Positions 1 to 10,871 are shown, counted from the first letter of the stretch. The stretch is DNA of 64,000 bases from Cafeteria roenbergensis (GCA_008330645.1 VLTN01000001.1:1364001-1428000), one strand, 5' to 3'. Notes: generated by a model from the sequence alone, not told the origin. Made by a program: numbers and translations.

Positions 1-3000
1 CCATCCGGAGGTCCTGCCGCGGCGCTTCTGGCCTCTCTTTGCAGCTCGTCCTGTTGCAACTCCGTCGCTCGCTGCAGCTCGGCCAGCGCGGAGCGCACCG
101 TGCAGTCTCCACCGCTCGTGGACGCGACAGCGCACCGGCCGAGCCACAGCCTCGCCCCGGACCTTGCCATCCGCCGCGTGGTGCGCCCGACAGGCGCAAC
201 GCCGGCATCCTCCCAGTGAAGCTCCGCATCGGGCACATACGTCAAGAGCCGATCGTGCTCCCAAGCGGCACTCCTGGCAGCAGCCACCGACCCCAGCGAG
301 GCGGCCAGCTCGAGCCAGGCCATGCGGTCCCTGCCTCTGGCCCCGAGCCGGGTTTTGGAGGTCGCCCTCGCCGCCTCGGCCGCTGCACCCCGCTGCAGAG
401 CGGGCAAGGCCAGGCGCACGCCCGAAGCGCACGACTGGGCGAGGGGAACCTCCGCGGCACGAACCCCTGCTGCGTCTAGCTCCGCCCGTTGCCGCACCCG
501 CCGTCGCTCGTTCCGGGGCATGCCCTCCGCGGCTGCAAGGTGGGGAGGCACTGTGGCGTCACGCGTCCAAAACGGGTCCAGATCTGGCTCTCGTGGCGGC
601 TGCCCGAACTCTGGCCGACGGCGGCTGCCCCATCGAGCGGCTCGGGAACTGGAGTGCGCGTCTTGGACGACGCCAGTGCTAGGCTCCGGCGAGTCCGCAA
701 GGGCCGCTTGAGGTGCCGCAGCGCGCAGCAGTGGCGCCAGCGGATCGGCCAGCGGTTCGACTCGGGCCACCGCTCCCAGTGGCCCGGAGAGGAGCGACGC
801 CCGCCACGCGACGCGGCGCCGCTCTCTGCCAGCGACGGCGATCCAGCCGGCCAGGGTGCCGAGCGCGCCTGCCAGGCTTGCTGCAGCTTCGGAGCGAGCG
901 GCGCTGCTGCCCCTGCCAACCGTCGCTGCCGCTGTGGCGACTTGTGCCGCCTGGAACTTGCTCGCTTTGATGCCAAGCTGACCGAGCCTGACACCTGCGC
1001 TGAGTCGAACCATCGCCTCCACGTCGCCCTCTTGAGCAGCCCGAGTGAGCGCCGCTCTCACCGCGGACGCGTTAGGGATGCGCTCACCTGCTGCCGCCGC
1101 GTTGTACGCGCGATCCGCGAGCGCCAGGTCGGCCATCGCCGAGCCAGCCGCCGCCGCGTCGCCCATGGTCCGCCAACCGTCGCGCCCGCGGACCACCATC
1201 TCGCCGGCAAGCTGGAGCCTGGCCACGCGCAGCAGGGCGTCTGCCTGCCCCCGTGCGGCCGCTTTCCATAGCATCGCTCGAGGCTTCCGCGCGGCGGCCG
1301 GGCCGCCGGCCGCCTCCTCCTCTTCCTCTTCCTCCTTCCCCGCTTGCCACAGCCGCAGGGCCAGCTCGCGAGCCGCCCAGCCGCTCCCCTGCTTCGCGCG
1401 CAGCCACAGCACGCCCTCCTCCGCCCGGTGGAGTCGTCCCTCGGCGTCAACGTCTGCCAGAGATGCCAGCCACTGCCGCAGCCCGGTCCACCACCTTGCC
1501 TCCTCCGTGCTTCCGTCGTCAGCAGCCCAGTGGGATGGGGCAGCCTCCTCCACTGCGCTCTGGCCCTCGCTCGCAAGCTCCCTCTCGTCTCTGTCCCATG
1601 CGCTCCGGGGCCGCGCCGCCTCCTGCTTGAGCGCTGCCAGGGCGGCAGCCAGCGACGCCGCGCACCCCGGGCCCCGGACAACAGCCTCCGCATCGCGATC
1701 CAAATCGCGGCCAGCCGCTGCCGCCTGCGCTGTGGCGTCGAGCCACACAGAGCCGTCTGCTGCCTGCAGTGAGCGCCGCGCCGCTGCTCGCGCTTCGGAG
1801 GAGTGCCCGCTGTGCGATCCGCGCCGAGACGGGGGCAGCAGCTCCGGAACAGGCTCTGAGAAGGACGATGCCGGCCAGGTGCCCCACAGCTCCTCCAGGG
1901 GAGGTGCTGCCAGACCGGTCGCACTGTCCCATCCCCCCAGTGCCTGCGCTGCGGCCGGGAGACTCGCCAGGCGCCCCGCGCCGATGCGACGCAGCGCCGC
2001 GATTGCAGCGCGCAGCTTCGGGGGGACAGCGCGGACAGCCCCGCGCAGTTGCGGGGGCTCTTCCCAGCCGAGCGCTGCGCCGTGCTCCCCGCCACACGGC
2101 ACGGTCTCCATCGCAGGGCTGCGATCGCCGACGAGCGCCGCGGCAGACGACTGGACGCTTGCCCACTGGAAGCCGCACCGCTCGTCGCGCGCACCTCTGT
2201 GCAGCGCTGCCGCTGTTCTACCGACCTTGTCAAGCCAGGAGTGGTGGGCATCGCTCGTGCCTGCAGTGCCCTCCTGTGCGGCTCCGGGCTGGCTTGCCGA
2301 AAGGCCGTCAACAGCCTGCGTGCTCGCCCGCGGCGCGACTAGCGCGGCATCCGCGTCAGGTGGCGCCGTCCCAGCCTCAGCCGTGAGCGGCGGCAGCGCC
2401 GGGATGGCCAGGCCAGCCTCGGCGGCCAGCACAGAGAGGAGCCGCATCCACCGAGCGATCGCGTGCCGCTCCCTGTGAACGCCAGCGGCCAGACGCCGCG
2501 CCGCCGCGTCGGCTGCCTGAGCTCGGTACTGCCCGCCGGGGCGCTCTCCCGCGTTCAGCGCAGCAAGAAGCACCTGGGGGGGGACGCAGCTCCCCTGCAT
2601 CGCGAACCCGGGCAGGGGCAGCGCGCGCACACCTCCCGCCTGGGCCAAGGCCTGCGTGCCTTGCAGCAAGGCGTCTGCGAGCTGGCTGGGCCGGGCCAGC
2701 GTTGTGCCCCCTCCCCCGCACATGGAGGCTCTCACAGCAAGCGCGGCGCCCACTGCCTTCCCGACGTCCTCCGTTCGCCCCTCCTGCCTCGGGGCATCGC
2801 CCTCTGTCGACGCAGCAGCGGACAGCGGGACCGACACGGCGGCGACCAGCCACTGCGGCGGCTGCTTCGGTGGCTCCTGCTCGGCCTCGGCTTGCACTCT
2901 GGCCTCCAGCTGGCGCCAGCCCCCTCCGCCCTCTCCGTTCGTCGCAGTCGCCCTGGTGACGAGCACTGGCGCACTTCGGCTCGGCCGCTGCCCTCCGATG

Positions 3001-4422
3001 GCGAGGGCCTGTGCCGAAGGCTCGGCGAGGGAGATGAGCACGGGGGAGAGGACGCCGCGGCTCCCCCGCGACCGTTGGCGCCGCCACCACCCTGCGCCGT
3101 GTCTTCCGGGGGGGGGGTCGTAAACCCCCTGCAGCAGGGGGTCCGGCCCGAGCGGCGCGGGCGCGGAATCCAGTGCCTCCCTCGCAGGCGTTGACTTGGC
3201 TGCCGCTCGCTCCCACAGCGATGCTGCGTCAAAGGGGTGACTGGTGCCCCACCGTGGCCATCGTGACAGCGGCTTTCCCCTCTCTGGTGGGCGCGGCGAG
3301 GTATTGGCGGGCGCCTGGTGACCCCGTGCTGGGCGGCTGGTGTCCTCCTCCTCCTCCTCCTCCTCCTTCAAAACTGACGGGGCCCGCACAGCCGTTCCTA
3401 GCACATGGCTGGGAGACCTTGCTGCGTCTCTGCCAGCTGCGTGGCGCGCTGCGGCGAGGGCGGCTTCCACTGTGCGCTCGGCTGCGCAGCGTGGCAAGGC
3501 AATTGTCAGCGACGCTGCGCGACTGCCGTCCACCAGCAGCACCAGGCGCTGCGCCCCTCGCGCTGCTAGCCGCGGGGTTGGCCCGGTTGAGCTGGGCATT
3601 TGCACTTGCGACTGCGAGTCTGTCCCGGGCTCAGCCGCCGCAGTGGGCTGGTCGGCAGTCGAGCCAGCGCTGGCAGGGTGGAGGTGGTCGCTTGTTGATG
3701 GAAGACCGGCTGCGAGGGGGGAGCTGATCACTGCAAGGTGGGTCCACTTCCACGGCTGCGCGAGTTTGGAAGAGCCTCTGACTGCAAGCCGAGACCCGGA
3801 GGCACCTGCTGCAAGGTGCCAGTGCTGCGGCCGAGGCCCCGCGCCCACGCCAACCGACACGACGAGGGCCGATCCGTCCGGTGGTGTTGGGCTTGACGAG
3901 AACACGGTGGCCCGCTTTCCCCGCTGCGGGGCCTGCCACAGCCACACCCACGCGCTGAAGGAGCCATGAGTTCCCGCATCAAAGCCCCCTGCAAACGACA
4001 AGGGCCGAGCAGACGTCACCGCCGTTGCCGATCCCACCAGCGCACGCAGGGACAGTGACGCTCCTTCGTCGGTGAGCGCGGCGCCGTCGGGCACGTGCAC
4101 GAGGTCGTCGTCGGAGACTAGTCGCAGGTCGTCCGCCATTCCTGCGAACCAAAGCGAGGTGCCGCGCCGCCATTCAGCGCTGTCGCGCTCTGTCCGCCTG
4201 GGAGGGGTCGCACGAGGAGGACAGCCGCGCTCGGCTACGCTCACCTAGTGCATGAAGAAGGCGCTCGCTCGGCACTCTGCGCTTGGCAGCGCCGTCCAGC
4301 AGCCACAGCTGTCCGGAATCTGTCAGAACGGGGACCATGCCGCGCTTTGCTTCTCGTGCCTGCGGAGCAGCGAGCGCGCATGCGGCAACTGCGACCCACG
4401 CAGCTAGTTTCGCGCTGCCCAT
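1..4422 (-). CDS. Secreted LamG-like / Sel1-repeat protein (SEL1L/HRD3-like candidate), C-terminus beyond window
   Basis: Two exons are supported: 4422-4245 and 4141 to beyond base 1. The intron is GT-AG and both borders are phase 1. At least 1,440 residues are present. The N-terminus is a signal peptide (MGSAKLAAWVAVAACALAAP), so entry to the ER is likely. Residues about 110-260 look like a LamG/concanavalin-type jelly roll (SFSAWVWLW, then WTHLAVIS, then LVLLVDG). After a long low-complexity part, residues about 950-1100 hold Sel1-like helical repeats (for example AMLWKAAARGQADALLRVA and ALTRAAQEGDVEAMVRLS). Sel1 repeats in an ER-lumen protein are the hallmark of SEL1L/HRD3, the adaptor of the Hrd1 ubiquitin ligase in ER-associated degradation. 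That role is inferred, because the region that would hold the HRD1-binding and membrane parts lies outside the window. The reading frame is open without interruption over 4.1 kb. Confidence 0.72.
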
Positions 4423-5037
4423 GGTCCGCTTGCCCCGAGCATTGCTGGTGTGTCCGCGACGGGAATCTTGTCGTTTGAGCTCGCTGTGCGACCGCTCTGC
4501 TCACCATCGAAGCGAGGGTCTCCATGATTCGCCCCATGAAATATGCCCTCCCATCACCTGCAAGCCCTTTTGCCGTTGCCCTGCGCTTCCGTCCGTTGCG
4601 CTCGTTGGCTCGTTGGCTCGTTGGCTCGCAGGCTCGCAGGGCAAAGATGGACACATCATGCTCAAGCGGCCGATAGAGTTCATTGAGTGCCTGTGACATT
4701 GCTTGCGTACGCGATGTGAGTCTGTTCCAGAAACACCGGCCTTGTGTCGAGACAAGATGTTCGCGTGTGGCCACAGACGCTGTTAGTCTAATCAACATTG
4801 TTCCGTCGTTAACTCTCTGACAAAACAGCTGAGAGACAAAAACAATGGGTGGCAACCAATACAATAGCGAAACGACAAAACAATGTTGCCATTCCAGCGA
4901 ACTGGGAGCCAAAGATTCAGGTAGACTGCAACAGGTTTCCGCGAGCAATGTCCACACGTTCCAGGACAACATGGTGATGGCGACGGCTTGGTACATATAA
5001 TGTTATATCCTCAAAAATGAGCACTCACGACAAGTCA
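4423..5037. other. Intergenic region, 5' flank of the Sel1 gene, locally AT-richer
   Basis: No gene is supported here. It holds a short tandem of an 8-base unit (ttggctcg, three copies and a variant, about 4610-4640). From about 4700 to the tRNA it is clearly AT-richer than its surroundings, ending in an AT-rich stretch (about 4994-5010). This probably contains the promoter of the minus-strand Sel1 gene and the upstream region of the tRNA. Confidence 0.4.
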
Positions 5038-5110
5038 GCTGTCCTAGCTCAATCGGTAGAGCGTTCGCTTGAAGCGCGAAAGGCACACGGATCGAAACCG
5101 TGGGACGGCA
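5038..5110 (+). tRNA. tRNA-Phe (GAA)
   Basis: A complete 73-base cloverleaf without intron. The acceptor arms are GCTGTCC and GGACGGC (one T-G pair). The D stem is GCTC/GAGC and the anticodon stem TTCGC/GCGAA with loop TTGAAGC, giving anticodon GAA. The T stem is CACGG/CCGTG with loop ATCGAAA. CCA is not encoded. The discriminator base is A, as usual for tRNA-Phe. The gene at 25261-25333 on the other strand is identical. Confidence 0.96.
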
Positions 5111-5114
5111 CACC

Positions 5115-5119
5115 TTTTT
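5115..5119 (+). terminator. Pol III T-run after tRNA-Phe
   Basis: Five T residues lie 4 bases after the tRNA 3' end, the usual RNA polymerase III stop signal. Confidence 0.7.
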
Positions 5120-5309
5120 AATTGTTTTTTTGATAGCGAGCGAAAAACGTCCCTTTCCTCTCGTGCCCGCACAGCCTTCGCGTTGTCTGTATATCGCGGC
5201 TATGTGTGTGACTGACGAATGGCCCGCCCCCCACTCTCCGTTGAGGGATGGCCTGTGAACAACGCAAGGTTTCGACGGCGGGCAGGAACGCAAATTGCCA
5301 CGAATCACA

Positions 5310-6586
5310 CTACACAAGCGGCTCGAACCCGTGGGCCTTGGCGGGCCGCGAGGCGTGAGCAGGCGGTGGAGTGGAGTCGCCAAGAACGTCAAGGTCCATC
5401 TCTGTGTCCCCGTTGGCAGACACGCGCTCCTCGAGGAGACCTGCGCGCTCGTGCGCAGGCGCCGAGGACGTGGGGGCAATGGCCGCGGCTTCCGAGGCCT
5501 GACCCCTGCCACCGCCCCGGCCGAAGCGGCTGGCCATCGCGCTCACACGGGAGCGCAGTCCAGCGCCCATGGACGCGAGCCACCCCCCGGAAGAGGACCC
5601 AGCGGGGGCGGGGGCGACGGCATCTGCGGCGCTGGCCCGTGTCGAGGCCGGCGCTCTCCGGCGCCCGCGAGCCGATTCGGCAAGCTGGACGCGGCGAAGG
5701 TGGGCCGCAACCTCGGGGTCCTGCTGGAGCTCGGCCATGAAGCGCTCGTCCTGCATCATGCGGGCAAGGGCCTCATCCTGGGCAAGCTGGTCGGCGGGTG
5801 TGGAGGTCGCCGACGCAGGGCCGACCGCCGGGATCGCCAGGAAGCCCGGGGGAAGCTCCTTTCGCCTCCTGCGGGACCCGGCTGCAGACGGGACTGCAGG
5901 ATGGCCCACGCCCGGAGCGGCCGCGGCAGGGGTTGGCGCCGTCGCCGCGGCTGCAGAAGGCGCAGCGGCCGCAGGCGGGGGGGGCGAGGCAGCTGCGCCT
6001 CCACCCGATGGCGCTGGCGCACTGCGAGAACACGGGGGGCGCACTCAACGAGAACCCAGAGGCAAATGAGGACGACGGCTCAGCAATGGCGTGTCGGGGG
6101 GAGCCGGTGGCCCCCAGCCGCGGACTTACTCTCGCTGCATCTCAAGGAGCTGCTCGATCGTGGGCTCCAGCTGCATGTCTGCGGAGCGGGGTGCAGCCGG
6201 CACAACATCGCGCCAGAAGTGGGAGAGGCGGCCCATGCCCCAACGGGCGGGTGCTGGCCGCTGGCGCAGGGCGTTCCGCAAGGCCGGCGCTGGCTGCCCG
6301 GGTGCTGACCCCGCGCGCCGCTTCCCCCCTCCCCTCCCCGCCACCCCCCAGCTGGCCCCAGGCAGGCCCCAGGCAGGCAACCAGCAGGACAGGGACGCAA
6401 TTCGCAGCCTGGAGGCTCTCGCAAAGCTCCTGCCCGACCGCAGCAGTGCCTGCGCGCGGCTTCTCCCCGAACATTCCAGCCCTCACTGTTGGCCTCCAGC
6501 ACGGCAACGATGACGGCGTCGTCCACTCCCTCGAACATCGACTTCAAAGTCGCGATGGCCTCCCTGTAGGGCATCGGACCGCTCAT
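5310..6586 (-). CDS. CUE-domain protein (CUEDC1-like), ubiquitin-binding
   Basis: Three exons are supported: 6586-6487, 6178-6130 and 6021-5310, giving 286 residues. Both introns are GT-AG with matching phases. A CUE domain spans residues about 5-48 and is split by intron 1: YREAIATLKSMFEGVDDAVI, then VLEANN, then EPTIEQLLEMQ. CUE domains are three-helix bundles that bind ubiquitin. Residues about 125-150 (DEALARMMQDERFMAELQQD) resemble the second conserved block of CUEDC1 and its plant relatives. The rest is Ala/Pro/Ser-rich. The start at 6586 puts the domain at the very N-terminus. It lies head to head with the AIF-like gene, 160 bases away. The exact role is unknown; ubiquitin binding is well supported by the fold signature. 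Confidence 0.85.
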
Positions 6587-6746
6587 TGTCCTCGTCGCCC
6601 GGGCGCTGTGCGGCTGCAGGCCTGCAGTCCGGATCTCCAAGGCGGCAGAGTCGTGCAGTTGCTGCGCGACTCTGCTGCGCGTGCGTCACAACTCCCCTCG
6701 CACGCGGCGAGCACAAGCGCGAGCGAGCGCCCACCCCCGCCCCGAC

Positions 6747-9700
6747 ATGCGACCAGCGTGTCTGGCCCGTTTGGCCGTTGCGGCCGCGGCGGCGACCTCC
6801 ACGCCGCCCCACCGGGAAGGCAGCCGGCCGCAAGCTGCCGCGGCAGCGCGAGAGTGGGCGGCCTGCGCCCCCGCGGCTGCACCACTCGCCCCGCCGGGAC
6901 AAGGGGACTCTCCCAGGTCGGACATCGGAGCGACCCGTGGGCGTGCAGTGCTGGCAGCCTCGGCGGAGTCCACGGTGGTGGCGCATTTTCCAATCGTGGT
7001 CGTCGGGGCTGGCATTGCCGGGCGCGCCGCTGTTGCTGCCTTTGACGCCACACCGACTGCGTCGGGGAGGACACTTTTGCTCTCTCACAGCGTGCCGCCG
7101 GCGCCCGACGAGGTTCTTGCCCGGGTGCAGCGATCGCGGCCCCTTGCGCAGGTGGACGACGACTTGTTTCACCCGCAGGCGCCCGTGGACAAGGGTTCGC
7201 GGTGGAGGCAGTGCGTGCGGCGTGAGTCAAGCGCACGACGACCAAGGACGCGGCAGCCGCAGGGGCGAGAAGGGCTTGCAGCCGCTGCCAGCGTGCCCGA
7301 GCCGGCAAAGCGCCTCGCTCCTGCGTCGCTGATTCCCTCGCCCGCCGCCGCAGGTCCCACGGCGACACAGGAGGCCAAGGAAGTGTGCTACCAGCTGGGC
7401 GCGGAGGTTGTCGCTGTCAACACCGCCAGCCGCCTGCTCCGGCTCGCGGACGGCTCCTCCGTCAGCTTCGGGCAGCTGGTGCTGGCCACCGGGGGAGCGG
7501 ACCTGCGACCGGCTCTCGAGGCCGCCACGGCGGACGAGGCCGTCCTCCCGCTGCGAGCTATGCACTCGTGGAACCGCACAGAGGCCCGAGTCGCCGCGGC
7601 CGCGGTGGCCGGCCTGGCTGGGGCGAGGGGCGAGGTGGCCGTGGTCGGAACCGGCGTGGCTGCGGTCGAGCTGGCCTGCGCCATCGCCCACCCCAGGCAC
7701 TCCACGAGCGCGCGCAGGGAGCTCCGGCGGCTCGCAGTCGCCGGAGCGCTCGACGACGACGAGGGGGCGGCTGCGCTGCCGGGCTGCGGCGAGTTCGGGG
7801 TTCGCGTCTCGCTGCAGGTGCCGGAACCCGCGCCGCTCTCTCGCCTGCTTCCGCGTTACCTGAGCAACCGGCTGGCGTCGCAGCTCAAGGCTGCCGGCGT
7901 GTCGCTCGAGTGCTTCTCCTCCCTGCAGCACGTCGGAAGGGCGGCGGCCGGCAGGGTGGAGCCCCACGGCCGCGCGGCCACGGCGAGCGTCTGGCGCCCT
8001 CGCGTAAGTCTGAACCGCGTTGCGTCGTTCGATGCCATGCGATCGACCAGCAGCGCGTTCGACCTGGTGCTGCTGGCGCCGGACCGCGTGCCAGCCCGCA
8101 CCGGGCTGGCGGACCAAGGCGCGGAGGGCTGGAACGGCATATCGCTGGACCGCGCCGTGGGGGGCATCGCCGCAACGGCGGACCTTCTTGCCGCCGGGGG
8201 CGTGTTCGCAGCAGGCAGCGTCGCGGCCCTGCCCGCCCCGCTGCGCGGGAGGGCTCGTGACCAGTCCAGGGAGGGCGCCCTCGTGTCCGGGTGGACGGCG
8301 GGGCGCAACGCGGTGCTCGCGGCGCAGGCGGCCGGCGCCGCCGGGGTGCCCGCCGACGCCGAGCGCGTCGGGCTGCCTGCGGCGTGGGAGGCTGTGCTCG
8401 GCCAAGTGGGGGTGCGACTGACGCTGGTCGGGGAGGTGGACTCCAGCCTCGAGACGGTCGGCTGCTGGGAGGCGCCGCCTCGGGCGTCGGAGCTGCGCGG
8501 GGCGAAGCGGCGCGCAGCAGCGTCTCTGCGCCGGGGAGTGGTGTTTTATCTGCGGCGAGGGCGCGTGGTTGGGGCGGTCGTGTGGGATCGCGTCCCTCGC
8601 TCGAGGGCATGTGCGTCCCTGCAGCAGTGGCTGCCGGACGACGATGAGGGCGAGCAGGAGCAGGAGCAGGAGGAGGAGGAGGAGGAGGCGGCCAGCGATG
8701 CCACTGAGGCTGGTGATGGCGAGCGCGTCGACCGCCCCAGCCGCGCTCACAGCGCCGGGGCTTCTCCTTCGGCAGCCTCCGCCGCCCAGGATGCCGGAGG
8801 CGACGATGACGACGACGCGGAGGATGAGGATGAGGGGGAGGATGAGGAGGAGGAGGAGCCGCCGGCTGAGCACGGCGGGCGGCGTCCCCTCACGGCCGCA
8901 GCACCGGGTGCGAGCCCAGGGGAGCGGCGCCCGCCGAGTGGCGCCGCCTCTCCGCCCAGGAGGCGGCCGCAGGGCCCTCGGTTCGTGGCTGGCGGGTCGC
9001 TGTTCGATCGCCTCTACGGGTCCGTCACCGCCGGGAACGACCCGGTGCGGGAGGCGGAGGCGGAGGTGGCAGCGGTGCCGCGGGGCGCGCACACGAGCCC
9101 CGAGGCTGTGGTCCGTCACATGATCCGGGTGACGGGCCGCAGCCCCCTCGCGGACGAGGCAGAGGCGCGCGTGGTGCTGTCGCAGGCCGCGTCGCTGGCG
9201 CTGGACGCGGCAAGGCGTCAGGACGCCCGGGCTGGCCAGGAACCCATTGGGGTGACCTGGCCCGCCGAGCGCCGCTGGGACGCAGAGCTGTCAGCGGACG
9301 GAAGGTCGCGGGCTGCGCCAGCCTGGGAGGTCGCCAGCGGGCCGCCGCTCGGCCACGCCGCGGCACCGAGCGCCGGGGGAGGAGCGGCCGAGGCGGCGGC
9401 GGTGGCCGCGGCCCTGGCCGGGGCGTCGTCGCTGGCCCCTCCCTCGTTCCTACTGGCTGGGGAAAGCTGGCGGCGGCTGGGCGCGATCGAGGACGCCGAC
9501 ACGGCGGCCCGGGCTGCCGCGAGGCTTCAGGCCAAGGCCGCACTGGCGTCGGAGCGCAGTCGCGCGGCAGGCAGTGCGGGCCACGCCCCGTCCGCTGCAG
9601 CCAGCCTCCGGCGCGAGGATGCGCCGAGCGACGCTGTGCCGTCCATGGCCGCGACGCGGTCACCGGCAACGTCGGACGCGGCGGTGCGGCGGCAGGACCG

Positions 9701-9908
9701 AGCGGCAGCGGCGGCTTTGGGCAGCGTGGCGCGGGCCCAGAGCAGGAGCGACTCCACCAGGCTCATCATCCGCACCACGCCCGAGGGGCATGCCCGGCCC
9801 GACGACGGCGGCGTGGACGTGCTCGTGCCGGGGACGAACCGGTCGTCGCAATCCCGCCGCGAGGCCTTCACCGCTGCGGTGCGAACGTCTGCCGACGTGA
9901 TTGGGTGA
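6747..9908 (+). CDS. AIF-like mitochondrial flavoprotein oxidoreductase with long C-terminal extension
   Basis: Exons 6747-7221 and 7354-9908 give 1,009 residues. The 132-base intron is GT-AG and also open in frame, so retention would not break the protein. The first ATG (MRPACLARLAVAAAAA...) gives a mitochondrial-like presequence. The FAD-binding Rossmann motif (PIVVVGAGIAGRA) is at about residues 80-93. A strand-turn of the FAD/NAD fold (LVLATGGADLRP) follows, and the NADH-binding GxGxxA motif (VAVVGTGVAAVELA) is near 255-270. Residues about 554-573 (GVVFYLRRGRVVGAVVWDRV) match the C-terminal domain of AIFM1. AIF supports respiratory-complex biogenesis in the intermembrane space and can act in cell death. 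Human AIFM1 ends soon after this block, but here an acidic Glu/Asp stretch and about 400 further residues follow. The tail is Ala/Arg-rich and was not recognised. The original function of the core is probable; that of the tail is unknown. Confidence 0.85.
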   Translation: MRPACLARLAVAAAAATSTPPHREGSRPQAAAAAREWAACAPAAAPLAPPGQGDSPRSDIGATRGRAVLAASAESTVVAHFPIVVVGAGIAGRAAVAAFDATPTASGRTLLLSHSVPPAPDEVLARVQRSRPLAQVDDDLFHPQAPVDKGSRWRQCVRRESSARRPRTRQPQGREGLAAAASVPEPAKRLAPASLIPSPAAAGPTATQEAKEVCYQLGAEVVAVNTASRLLRLADGSSVSFGQLVLATGGADLRPALEAATADEAVLPLRAMHSWNRTEARVAAAAVAGLAGARGEVAVVGTGVAAVELACAIAHPRHSTSARRELRRLAVAGALDDDEGAAALPGCGEFGVRVSLQVPEPAPLSRLLPRYLSNRLASQLKAAGVSLECFSSLQHVGRAAAGRVEPHGRAATASVWRPRVSLNRVASFDAMRSTSSAFDLVLLAPDRVPARTGLADQGAEGWNGISLDRAVGGIAATADLLAAGGVFAAGSVAALPAPLRGRARDQSREGALVSGWTAGRNAVLAAQAAGAAGVPADAERVGLPAAWEAVLGQVGVRLTLVGEVDSSLETVGCWEAPPRASELRGAKRRAAASLRRGVVFYLRRGRVVGAVVWDRVPRSRACASLQQWLPDDDEGEQEQEQEEEEEEAASDATEAGDGERVDRPSRAHSAGASPSAASAAQDAGGDDDDDAEDEDEGEDEEEEEPPAEHGGRRPLTAAAPGASPGERRPPSGAASPPRRRPQGPRFVAGGSLFDRLYGSVTAGNDPVREAEAEVAAVPRGAHTSPEAVVRHMIRVTGRSPLADEAEARVVLSQAASLALDAARRQDARAGQEPIGVTWPAERRWDAELSADGRSRAAPAWEVASGPPLGHAAAPSAGGGAAEAAAVAAALAGASSLAPPSFLLAGESWRRLGAIEDADTAARAAARLQAKAALASERSRAAGSAGHAPSAAASLRREDAPSDAVPSMAATRSPATSDAAVRRQDRAAAAALGSVARAQSRSDSTRLIIRTTPEGHARPDDGGVDVLVPGTNRSSQSRREAFTAAVRTSADVIG

Positions 9909-10032
9909 GGGTCCGGCCCTGCAAGCGTGGGAGCGCAGGGGGCGCCAATGCTGCTGCCTGCAGCGGCGCTGGTCCGGCCCGTGGTTGTGCCTCTGTGCAA
10001 CGGCGCGTACTCGCTCGCTCACGCGCGCCTCA

Positions 10033-10050
10033 CTCACACACACACACACA
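10033..10050. repeat. (CA)n microsatellite
   Basis: A short dinucleotide run of CA (with adjoining CTCA repeats) lies between the convergent 3' ends of the AIF-like and DUF423-like genes. It has no coding role that I can see. Confidence 0.8.
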
Positions 10051-10147
10051 CTGTCGCACGCGCGCGCTTGCGGGGGATACGAACAACACCGACCAAAGGA
10101 GCACTGCTCGCACTGCCCCAGGCTGCAGCCACACCGCTGCAGGGCGC

Positions 10148-10744
10148 TCAGAGGAGCGCGATGCTCGCCCACCCCGCGATCATGAGCATCCCGCCCACAG
10201 GCGCAAGCTTCCCGACGCTCCGGTCACCAGTAAACGCAACGGCATAGCAGCTCCCCGAGAAGAGCAGCATGCCGACAAGGATGGCCGGCCCGGTGATGTG
10301 GGGTGCGGCGAACAGTGGGGAGCCGAGAAGCACAGCCGAGTGCAGCAAGTGGTAGCTCGCCGCCGTCGCCCACACCGCCTTGTTGCGCTGCGAAGCCACC
10401 AACCACGCGGCGAGCACGGGGCACCGAGAGTCACAGAACCGCGGCGCCAGGGTCGGGGCAGGACCAGCGCAGGGGGCGAGCGGCGTCGAGCGCCAGCAGC
10501 GCAACCGAGCGGCGCAGCAGGAGCAGCTGGACGAACGGGAGGCACCTGCTGCGCTATGCGCACAGCCACCCCACCCCCGCGCAAGTTCGCCGCGCGCGCT
10601 CACGTCAACTTCCTCCGTGGAGAACTCGAGGCGCTTGAGGCGAGAGGGCAAGCCGTGCGATCCGTAGGCCCCCGCTGCGATGGCCACGGCGCCAAGCACC
10701 CCACCGATGCGCTGCAGCGCGTTCGCCGTGATGAAACCTGCCAT
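10148..10744 (-). CDS. DUF423/TMEM256-like small membrane protein
   Basis: Exons 10744-10604 and 10387-10148 encode 126 residues. The intron is GT-AG and phase 0 on both sides. The N-terminal block (IGGVLGAVAIAAGAYGSHGL) and the C-terminal block (PAILVGMLLFSGSCYAVAFTG, then APVGGMLMIAGW) match the DUF423 (UPF0382/TMEM256) family. So does the middle YH..HS pattern in ATAASYHLLHSAVLL, which the splice restores. Four hydrophobic helices are expected, matching the family. Its function is unknown in all organisms; human TMEM256 has been found in mitochondria. The gene is tail to tail with the AIF-like gene and just downstream of the CDKL gene on the same strand. Confidence 0.9.
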   Translation of the reverse strand: MAGFITANALQRIGGVLGAVAIAAGAYGSHGLPSRLKRLEFSTEEVDVSARGELARGWGGCAHSAAGASRSSSCSCCAARLRCWRSTPLAPCAGPAPTLAPRFCDSRCPVLAAWLVASQRNKAVWATAASYHLLHSAVLLGSPLFAAPHITGPAILVGMLLFSGSCYAVAFTGDRSVGKLAPVGGMLMIAGWASIALL

Positions 10745-10871
10745 GGGTGCCGCGAGTGGCTCGGGGTGTGAGCGGCACGCAAGCAGGGACAGAGCCAAAG
10801 CGAACAAATTGTTGCGAGCAGCGCTGCGATGAGCTGGACAATGACGCTGCAAACGTGAATCTTGGAAGCGA

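Noticed and set aside
1045-2478. Long plus-strand frame opposite the Sel1-repeat gene
   Set aside because: It is rich in Ser/Ala/Arg without any motif. The minus-strand frame runs 4.1 kb with a signal peptide and Sel1 repeats.
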